Assembly: GCA_023213315.1 (NCBI GenBank)
Contig: JAKCPI010005067.1
Span: 62,001-126,000, forward strand
Reading direction: 5' to 3'
Length of the DNA: 64,000 nucleotides
DNA from: Euborellia annulipes
Lineage: Eukaryota; Arthropoda; Insecta; Dermaptera; Anisolabididae
A program made the position numbers and the translations under genes. Below the pieces are notes generated by a model that saw only the letters and a list, made by a program, of their open reading frames with translations, was not told the DNA's origin and made no database searches. Shown here in pieces: positions 56,747 through 64,000 of this stretch. Numbering within the stretch: the first letter of the stretch is position 1; each line of letters begins with the position of its first letter.

Positions 56747-56771
56747 GGGGGGGGGGGGGGGGGGGGGGGGG
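56747..56771. repeat. Poly-G tract of 25 bases
   Basis: Homopolymer at the head of a degraded family C copy. The proline- and glycine-rich frames across it are spurious. Confidence 0.8.
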
Positions 56772-56814
56772 TGTGTTCTTTTGGATGAAGGATGGCCGGG
56801 TTGAATTTTTTTGT

Positions 56815-57180
56815 AACCCTCCCGGGACCAAAAATACTTATCAAAATCGGCCAAAGGTCTAGTCTTTACTGTGTCTTTTTCGTTTTTTCGTTTTCTCAAA
56901 ATTTGCTCCAACTTTTTTTAAAATTCAAAAATCATTTTTTTTAGTGTTCTTTAAATGTTTTCTCTTTTGCATTGAATCTTCTGAAGCCACTTTTCTTGTA
57001 TTTCATAGGGAAGATAGGAGAATGGTTGTCTGGTAACAAAATATAAATATTTTCCCATACTTATAAATTTTACATCTGAATTCAAATGTCGACTGTCGGG
57101 AACTAAATATATGTCGACACAAAAAATCGGGGACAACACAGAACACAACTTTCGATTACCGAGGTAAGAGAAGTTGGGGC
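56815..57180 (+). mobile_element. Family C copy with many small deletions
   Basis: Follows the family order from CCCGGGACC to ACCGAGGTAAGAG but lacks many short pieces (for example GGTCTAGTCTTTACTG for GTACTAGTACTTTACTG). True decay or poor consensus are both possible. Confidence 0.75.
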
Positions 57181-57195
57181 CCCCCTTTTTTTTCT

Positions 57196-57636
57196 CGTAT
57201 ATATGAATATTAGAGAGAGAAAGTATTGGTCTTCAAAAATTCGATGTAGATTTTGATGGTATAATGTTTTGAGGTCCCTGAGTCAAAAAGTGGGTCCGCA
57301 AATTGGTCTGTGTGTATGTGTGTGTGGCAGATTTTTAGATGAAGGAGTTGGCTAGCGGATTGAAATTTTATATTTAACTTAGGTACTTTGAAGAATCTCA
57401 AAATAGTTTGAACAAAATCAAAAAGTACTAGTACTTTACTGATGTACTTTTTCAGTTTTTTTCGATTTTCTCAAAATTCCTCCAAGGATTTTTTTTAATT
57501 CATAAATAACTATTTTTTAGATGTCTTTAAAATGTATATTCTCATTTTGGTTGAAATTTCTGAAGACCACTTTACTCTTGTTTTATAGGAAAGATAGAAA
57601 TGGTTGCATGGTAACAATTTAAATCTTTTTTTTTTA
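57196..57636 (+). mobile_element. Family C copy, degraded, first part
   Basis: Starts with the terminal hairpin (AGAGAGAAAGTATTGG) and continues to GTTGCATGGTAACAA. Its last part seems to be at 58014-58112, after about 375 bp of unrelated sequence. Confidence 0.7.
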
Positions 57637-58013
57637 TTATTAGATTAAAAATAATTATTATTTAAATTCATTTATTTTTATTTTATTTGTGTCTTTAATT
57701 GTTTCAAAGAAAACATATATGTCTTCTCTCACTTGAAACATTATCGTTCTCTCTACTCTTTTTAAATTCCCTTTCCACCTTATCTTCGAAGGAACAATGT
57801 TAATTTCCTATAGGGATTTTATGTTAATTTCGATTCAAAAGGGGGTCCCTTTGGAACTTTTTAGGCATTTAAAATTTTTTTCCAATTCTTATGAAATTTT
57901 GTATTTATTTACGAATCTATATTGTGTATAAAATGTAAATATGAGATTAAAATTTTGAAAAATAACCATAGTTTATTTGAAGCAGTAACATTTAAAATGA
58001 AGTTTGAAATTAA
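57637..58013. other. AT-rich DNA splitting a family C copy
   Basis: No inverted ends or target duplication seen. Confidence 0.4.
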
Positions 58014-58112
58014 GGTGCTATCGGAAACTAAATATATCTCGACACAAAAATCTGGTGTGACAACATCAACTTTCTCTTACCGAAGGGTAGAGAAAGTTGT
58101 GTGTTGCCCATA
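58014..58112 (+). repeat. Family C end hairpin
   Basis: CTATCGGAAACTAAATATAT, AAATCTGGTGTGACAA and AGAGAAAGTTGTGTG. The loop region is shortened. Confidence 0.75.
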
Positions 58113-58190
58113 ATCAATTTTTATAATTGATATTAAAAAATAACAAGGTATTTTTTTTTAATGAAGGTTTGGATTTGTTAATCCCTTGTC

Positions 58191-58440
58191 CCTCAGGATT
58201 AGTTGTGCAATAACCAGGAGGGACGAACCCACAGAAGAGGAGAGAGAACTTCTCCCTTCCAGTCAGTCCTCCGGCAATTGGCAATCTCTGAAACCCAATT
58301 TAAATAAACACATCAAGATAATGAATTCTCATTAATTGTCATGAAAGGCCAAAATGGAATTTGTCTAAATTAATATTCCTCTTGGAATGGAAGGGACGAG
58401 GACCAGATGTAGCCAGATGAAAATAAGTATTAGTTGCTAA
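58191..58440. promoter_or_regulatory. Complex unique block, candidate conserved non-coding element
   Basis: Balanced, non-repetitive sequence with CTCATTAATTGTCATG and GGCCAAAATGG. No frame. Inference from complexity. Confidence 0.2.
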
Positions 58441-58589
58441 ATGTTTCGAATGCCACTCATATTCTGAATAATAAAAATAAAAATATAGATTTTTTTAAAT
58501 AATATTCCTCAAAGATTATATTAATACAGTATAAAGAGAGGATGTCGTCAAACAGGATAGCCTCTATCAAATGAAAATCCCAATACATG

Positions 58590-58632
58590 AAAACGTTTCG
58601 GCTAATTGTTAATTAGATAGTGTCATCTTCAG
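58590..58632 (-). repeat. Isolated hammerhead-like motif
   Basis: Minus strand: CTGAAGATGACACTATC ... TTAGCCGAAACGTTTTC. No inverted arms are visible around it, so it is a solo or half copy. Confidence 0.55.
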
Positions 58633-58904
58633 TTCTTATGAGAATATTGGCAATCTTAATGAGTACACCATCGAGATGCATATAGAGTTGTTGTTATATG
58701 TTAACATATATGTCGTATGCTTATCAGTCAATATGGCCAAGTCTCAAATGTATATCTCTTTTCCTATTATTCTAATTGTTGGACAGCCACTTCTCTCATC
58801 GACATCGTTCCTCAAAAATTTTAGGGCCTACTCAATATTAATCCAATTAGATAAAAATTCATAGACTTATTTACTCCTCTTTCATGAATAAGCAGGATGG
58901 CGAT
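58633..58904. other. Unique DNA
   Basis: The 62-aa frame at 58676-58864 has no domain. Nothing recognised. Confidence 0.4.
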
Positions 58905-59290
58905 CATTTTGAATTTAAATCCCTAAATCCGATCCAGGATTTTGGATTGAGGTTCAAATATTCTCTAAGGATCTAAGAATGAACTAAATCCTTTTCCGAA
59001 GGGATTTAGTTTCTGGATTTTAAAAATCCTTAAAACATTATTTGACAAGTAAAATAATAGTTCGAATGGATTTCGACAGATGAGAAAAATCTCCCCTCAA
59101 CGTTCCGAACCCCAGATTCGATTTTTTTCGGAGAAAAAACCCAAAAAAAAAAAAAAAAATTTGATAAAGTTTCTAAAATAGGATTTATGATCCAAGTTCT
59201 GGATTTAGATCTAGATCCAATTTTTAAAAATCACATCGAATTGGGAATCGAGATCTTTTCACTTGTCTGATCGGCGGATCGGATAACGAT
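58905..59290. repeat. GGATTTAGATC-type degenerate repeat
   Basis: Short phrases such as GGATTTAG, ATCCGATCC and CTGGATTTAGATCTAGATCC recur in both orientations. Boundaries and class are unknown. Confidence 0.4.
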
Positions 59291-60132
59291 CTTTTTTTTT
59301 GTGAATTTGGCCAATTTCTCTTCTCTTTATTAATAAAGTTCTATTTCATCCAAGATCACAACGATGTTTGCCTTTAAATTCTTAATTTTCAAATGAATTA
59401 TATAGATTTACCATTTATCGTGTAATATAAAATATGTTATTTATTTTTCTAAAACAAAGAACTGGGAGTTGTTTTTTTTATTATTTAAGGATAGCTACTG
59501 TATTTATCTTGAAGAAATTGAGGCAGAAAAAAATTGACTTATTACCTCACTACCTTTAATATTAAATACCCATAAGAAGGCTTAAAATATAAAAAATAAT
59601 TTTTTTTCTTAACTGTCTTTTTGATTGACATGTTGATAGGTTATTTTGTTTTTTATTTGTAAAATCGCCTATTTCTATATATTTTTTTCACAAATCATTC
59701 TCCTTCGCTAATTCTAATTCTTCGCTATATACTTATTTTAAGTTTCTTTTTAAATTACCAAACAAATAAATAGGATAAATAAAAAATAAACTTTTGTTCT
59801 AAACGACTGATAAAATTTTTTCCCAAATTTATTATCCATCTTCTATTTAAAAGCTACATTCAATTTCTTTTTATCTAAATTTTCTTTTAACTAATAGAGT
59901 GTGACATTCTTATCTCCCACCAATTTGTACTTCATTTTATGACCCTAATTGATTTCTTAAACAAAAAAAAAATAAAATAAATAAATATCAAGCGCCACTT
60001 GCACTGGATTTTGCATATGCTTATTTATTTATATATCACACCCCCCACTCTTGTATTTTTAAGCTATCATCACGACATATATGACACTCGACCCATACTA
60101 ACGTGGAATTTGTTTCTGTTTGCTTGTTTCAG
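59291..60132. other. AT-rich DNA, probably intronic
   Basis: Ends in a pyrimidine-rich acceptor (TTTGCTTGTTTCAG) before the candidate exon. Nothing else recognised. Confidence 0.45.
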
Positions 60133-60179
60133 AGAAAACAGGTTTCCAGTCGCCATATGCCAACATGGATAACGGAATG
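60133..60179 (+). CDS. Candidate 47-nt internal exon of an unidentified gene
   Basis: The exon is preceded by the acceptor TGTTTGCTTGTTTCAG and followed by the donor GTGAGTG, both near consensus. One of the three frames is closed (ENRFPVAICQHG then stop). Frame +2 reads KTGFQSPYANMDNGM and is open throughout. It also holds an ATG in a favourable context (CCAACATGG, at 60165), so it could be an internal coding exon or a 5' exon carrying the start codon (M-D-N-G-M). The third frame (RKQVSSRHMPTWITEW) is open too. I do not recognise the protein. No partner exons are visible nearby, so the introns must be long. Exon length is not a multiple of three, so skipping it would shift the frame. Confidence 0.4.
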
Positions 60180-60824
60180 GTGAGTGTGTTCATCGACATT
60201 GACATGCAATTGATTTGTTGATCGACTCCCCTCCCCCACCATCATCATTCTAAACCCACCCTGTCTGTCTATAATTATATAGCCTGAGATCGAGATTCAT
60301 TAAACCACCTTCATATTATGCCGTTTGGATGACGTTATTATTAATCATCCTTCAATTTTTAGGTATTTTTATATGACAGTTCCCTTTATTAATTAAAATC
60401 ATTATTTTTCTTTAAATGGAGCTACTTATTTCCTCTTGAACTAACTAATTAAATAATTAATTAAGATTTAATTAAGTAAGTACTCTGGAAAATATTTAAT
60501 CAATCTAAAAATCAAATAGAAAGTACAAATAGGCTGAGATTTCCCTTGGAATTCAATTAAGAATTAAAGACAAGTTGATGCTTTCTTTCTTAAAGAAGAA
60601 CCGACCACCTGTCCGTTTTTACAAGGGACGTTTCAAAAATATTTTAATAGTACTAACGGAAGTGCCAGCAAACAACTAACTTGTTTCTTTCATCTTAACG
60701 AATAATAAATATAAAGTTCTTTTTTTATAAATAAATTCTTTAGGCCTAATTTTATTATATTCAAATACTTTTGGATTTGCCTGGAATTAGCGCTTAAATT
60801 GTTGCTTTTGTCTACTAGGCGAGG
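60180..60824. other. Unique DNA downstream of candidate exon
   Basis: Begins with the donor and a C/T-rich stretch (CTCCCCTCCCCCACC). Nothing else recognised. Confidence 0.4.
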
Positions 60825-60825
60825 A

Positions 60826-60870
60826 ATTTTTTTTTTCTTGGCATCAGAGGCCATTAACATCTCGTATAAT
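60826..60870 (-). repeat. SINE tail fragment
   Basis: Minus strand AATGGCCTCTGATGCCAAGA matches the shared SINE tail. Confidence 0.5.
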
Positions 60871-60924
60871 TAAGAGGATTCGTTCATATTTATTTAACAA
60901 ACTATAATTGATAGTCTCTACCAT

Positions 60925-61401
60925 CAGTGACGTCATTTCAATTTTTTTCTTGGTGGGGGCAAACTTTTTTTTTTATTAAAATTTACTCACAAATAGGTAC
61001 TCAAATTTGGCTAAAAGATATTTAATTTAATTAATTGTTTAATTTTGTACAGTTTATATACTCGTAGATATCTATCTTCCTTTGTCCCCATGACCTCATG
61101 TGATTGGAACAAGCTCCCTGCGACTATCTTCCCCTGCTATCTTCAGACTTTCAAGTCTAATCTCAACAGGCCTCTTCTCAGTTCCCGCAGTTGAGTTCCC
61201 CTTTTATGCTACTCCTTTTGTTTTTATTTTCTTCCTGGCTGCATGTGACCACTGGTCATTATAGGTCTTCGGACCTTATGCACCCATTCAAAAAAAAAGA
61301 TATTTTGAAATATTTTTTTTTAGATTAATATAAAATTTTATAAAAATCAGAGCCAGGGCAAATGCCCCCTCCCCTCCCCTCCCCCCCAAATGACGCCACT
61401 G
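60925..61401. mobile_element. hAT-like element carrying a non-LTR fragment
   Basis: Inverted ends CAGTGACGTCATTT and AAATGACGCCACTG. Flanks TCTACCAT (60917-60924) and TCTACTAT (61402-61409) are a 7/8 duplication of 8 bp. A reverse-transcriptase-type retrotransposon tail lies inside, which must have been inserted or captured. Confidence 0.75.
61060..61194 (+). pseudogene. C-terminal fragment of a non-LTR retrotransposon ORF2
   Basis: The frame ending at the TGA of 61192-61194 reads ...CDWNKLPATIFPCYLQTF then KSNLNR and a short serine-rich end. The WNxLP ... LxxFKxxL pattern is typical of the last residues of the reverse-transcriptase polyprotein in Jockey/CR1/RTE-type LINEs (known from the families). 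Everything upstream of about 61060 is lost. The 3' tail with CTGGTCATTATAGGTCTTCG and poly-A near 61290 matches 39978-40068. Confidence 0.75.
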
Positions 61402-62066
61402 TCTACTATATATTAAGTCAAACAACACTGTTCATAATAATTTTGAAAATTTGTATTTTTATTATTCACTTCCGACAAAAATTGAAATAGTTAACTTCCA
61501 TTTCTTATGTGGTTGCCTAACGTCACGGCGTTTTATTAAATTTAATTCCTCCTTTTATAATGCTACATATTCAAGAATTAACATCTTAGTGACATTGATG
61601 TGATTTTAGAATTATTTTAAATAATCAGAAACACATAATTCAAATTATTATATAAACAATAATAAAACATCATTCATCTCATGAAAACCAAAAAGGCCTA
61701 AAGGTGGATATTTGTGTTTATTTTAACAACATCAACAATTTAATAATGCAAATAGTATCGTCTATATTTATTTAGTTTAGTGAGATATTTATTCCTCATG
61801 TATAATTTATTTACCAAAAAATATATTACTTATTGATTTTTTCCAAAAATGTATGAAACCATTTTAAGTTAAATTTAAGATGAATACTTTTTATCTTAAT
61901 AAAGAAAGAGATCTTTATTTACATTTCTAATAATAATTAAAGGCCAACATAAATTAATTATCCATTTATTCTCCTCTCTATTAATTCTCCAGAAGAAAAT
62001 TTATTACTTTTTCTAAATTTTAAAATTTTGAGGCCTTTTTTTTATTTTGAGCCACTAAATCACTTT
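61402..62066. other. AT-rich unique DNA
   Basis: GGTTGCCTAACGTCACGGCG at 61512 resembles 44613. Nothing else. Confidence 0.45.
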
Positions 62067-62079
62067 CGTCCCAAAACTT

Positions 62080-62352
62080 TTTTTTTTTTTTTTTTTTTAA
62101 ACATTACACTTTTTTCTCATTCACGCTCACATTCACACACTCATTCACACAGTCTTTTCGAAGCAACTTAGGCCATTTAAGACTTTAAACGATATCGTTA
62201 ATGATTATTATACATATTGGGGTCCAGGCATTTTTATTTTAAGTCATTTGGTATCCAAATGCCTTAAATAAAATTATCGGACTGCTGGGGTCGAACCCGC
62301 GACGTTCGGTATAGAAGGTAGACACGCTACCAACTACTCCAAGCCCCGTGGG
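62080..62352 (-). mobile_element. Full-length tRNA-derived SINE with 13-bp target duplication
   Basis: Minus strand order: CCACGGGGCTTGGAGTAGTT (A-box region), B box GGTTCGACCCC at 62287-62297, GCAGTCCGATAATTTTATTT, TTGGATACCAAATGAC, GGACCCCAATATGTATAAT, tail AAATGGCCTAAGTTGCTTCG, GTGTGAATG units, poly-A. Flanks CGTCCCAAAACTT at 62067-62079 and 62353-62365 are identical. This defines both ends of the family. Confidence 0.92.
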
Positions 62353-62365
62353 CGTCCCAAAACTT

Positions 62366-63480
62366 ATTTATATTTGATTTAAAATTAGACCAAAAGGCCT
62401 CAAATGTTAAAAAAAAAAGTCTAAAACAATTTTATTTATTAGTTGACCACACTTGCCCTAGCCTCCAGAGGAACCCAGGATCTCTAACCTGTTCAACCAA
62501 CAAATAAACATACTCACATAAATTGTTAAATATTCCTATTATTTGTCAAATCCGAATCGATGCATTCATTAAAATTTTTGAGGTATTTGGTATTAAAACG
62601 AATTTATTTAAGGGCATTAAAACATGAATTTTTATCAAGTTGTTGCCCCTAGAGACTCTATTATATCTCTCCATATAAAAAACAACCGCCGCTTTTATTC
62701 ACTTATTTTTTTTTAATTAAAATAATATTCACTAAATTATTTAAAAAATGTTAATTTAATTTGAAAAATATAAAAACTACGTTTAGAAATAAATTAATTA
62801 GATGAATAAATACATTTTCGCATTGCATTAAAATTGAGCTTGTTTTTCGTCTTCATGTTAATAATGCCTGAAATCTTTATAGGCCCTCCAGAATAATTTT
62901 TTTTTTAATTATCTAAATAGGATCGTCTTCTTTTAAAATTGAATGAAATTACTATAGACACTTGGGAAAATAGTTTCATTTAGATAATTCAATAACATTA
63001 ATAAGTAACGAAAATTTATGTTTGATTAAATCGCAAAATAAAAATTTTATACACTTCATCGTGTAAGGTATGTAAATGAAGGATTCAATAATTGCTTGAA
63101 AATTCGACAAAAGAGATAAAATTAGCATTTTTAATTTGCTTATTCCTTCAAGAGCTTCCGAATTGCGAATTAATTAGCCATTTCTCATTTTTAACAAACC
63201 CTGAAAGGGGAATTCCTTCTTGTCATAATTAACCAAATTCGAATTCAAATGTTTTAATAATGATTCGGGTTCATAAAAATTTTATTTTGGCCATGTATCA
63301 GTGTCATCATGCCAACAAATACCAATCAAAATATTTCGTACCGTCAGTTTTTGTCAAAAAGTGATCCACTCACGTATTTCGACAGTGTTTTCGTACCGAT
63401 CTTAATTTAATTCACCATTCTTTGAGCATGCAAACAGACATTAATAATCCCTCTAAAGTTTGTGTATTCACTCAGGGGTT
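62366..63480. other. AT-rich unique DNA
   Basis: GAATTCGAATT-type short repeats near 63235. Nothing else recognised. Confidence 0.45.
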
Positions 63481-63737
63481 CACAGGAGTACATAGTACTC
63501 GAATTACCCGAGCTTAAGCTGGAATTTCTTCATTCCCTTTATATCCGCTTTCACACCCTCTCCCTTCCATTAAGTTTCAATCCATTCTACCGGCTTGGTT
63601 GTTTTATATGCCGCATTTTACTTTGAATTAAAATTGCCGACCCCGCAAGAGGGGTAAGGCAAAACCAAAAGAAGAGACATGATTTTTCATCGAAACCTTG
63701 GTGAAATAAATCACTTTCAAATTTTGTTCACCTTTGT
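63481..63737. other. Mixed-composition unique DNA
   Basis: Contains CACAGGAGTACATAGTACTC and ACCCCGCAAGAGGGGT, a small hairpin. No gene recognised. Confidence 0.35.
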
Positions 63738-63739
63738 TA

Positions 63740-63997
63740 ATTGGACCCTATTACGCATTAGTGTGTCAAGCGCCATCTACCGAGTTTTAAGAAAATTAAC
63801 ATTAAAGTTTTTTGTTTTTATTGGATTATATATAATTTTTTTTGTCAATTGTGCAAGTAACATTAAATATAAATTTTTTTATGGACATATTTCATAAAAA
63901 ATACTATTAATTATAGCATTTGAAACAATATTCCGTGCTTAGACTCAATTTTTAATTTTTTTGGCGCTTGACACACTAATGCATAACAGGGTCCAAT
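63740..63997. mobile_element. MITE with ~37-bp inverted repeats and TA flanks
   Basis: The ends are ATTGGACCCTATTACGCATT and the complement of ATTGGACCCTGTTATGCATT, continuing AGTGTGTCAAGCGCC on both. TA precedes the left end and follows the right end (63738-63739, 63998-63999). The 72-aa frame spanning it is not a gene. Confidence 0.85.
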
Positions 63998-64000
63998 TAT

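Noticed and set aside
56644..56911. Glycine- or proline-rich frames
   Set aside because: They cross the 25-base G run.
5177..62297. tRNA genes at the B-box matches
   Set aside because: Heads lack a complete cloverleaf and are followed by SINE bodies and shared tails.

Overview
The window looks like non-coding DNA from the nuclear genome of an invertebrate animal. It is strongly AT-rich, has no long open reading frames and no bacterial-style gene packing. It is crowded with short DNA transposons, tRNA-derived SINEs, non-LTR retrotransposon tails, foldback elements and microsatellites. An arthropod, possibly a crustacean, fits the repeat mix, but I cannot name the species from sequence alone. 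No complete gene is visible. The best coding candidate is a 47-nt internal exon at 60133-60179, bounded by a good acceptor and a good donor; a weaker candidate lies in a GC-richer patch at 47342-47764. The simplest reading is a long intron or a gene desert around a regulated gene.

Layout. 1-12 kb: unique AT-rich DNA with three GC-richer patches (860-1195, 3900-4115, 5820-5965), a poly-A retroposon with a 14-bp target duplication (1584-1839), a near-perfect 101-bp-arm foldback (3097-3313), SINE pieces and a 54-base G run. 11950-13489: a 1.54-kb element with about 500-bp inverted repeats, ends CACTAG/CTAGTG and a TAA duplication. 15214-16133: three hAT-type MITEs nested one inside another. 17-25 kb: miscellaneous repeats, two promoter-like repeats, and two TA-flanked MITEs, one of which has its empty site preserved nearby. 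22.6-36.1 kb: the core territory of a ~700-bp element, called family C here, with a hairpin at each end and a variable GT-rich minisatellite inside. It is present in many copies in both orientations and includes a 520-bp direct duplication around one copy. A tight cluster of CAGGTG E-boxes sits at 30885-30926. 36.3-48.8 kb: a GC-rich MITE with perfect 59-bp inverted repeats, two pogo/Tigger-like MITEs, a hAT MITE with an exact 8-bp duplication, several SINEs and three foldbacks. 49-60 kb: mostly unique DNA with several complex, probably regulatory patches, plus degraded family C copies. 60.1-64 kb: the candidate exon, a hAT element carrying a non-LTR retrotransposon fossil, a full-length SINE with a 13-bp target duplication, and a terminal MITE.

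Three connections stand out. First, at least four foldback elements and several fragments carry one motif, CTGAAGAT - short stem - CGAAA, which resembles the core of a hammerhead ribozyme as found in Penelope-like elements. Second, the terminal hairpin of family C shares a ~60-bp module with the interior of the hAT MITE family flanked by CAAGGGCGGAT ends. Third, two SINE subfamilies have different bodies but the same tail (AAATGGCCT...TGCCGAAAA). These relations are read by eye; alignments and a genome-wide search would be needed to confirm them.
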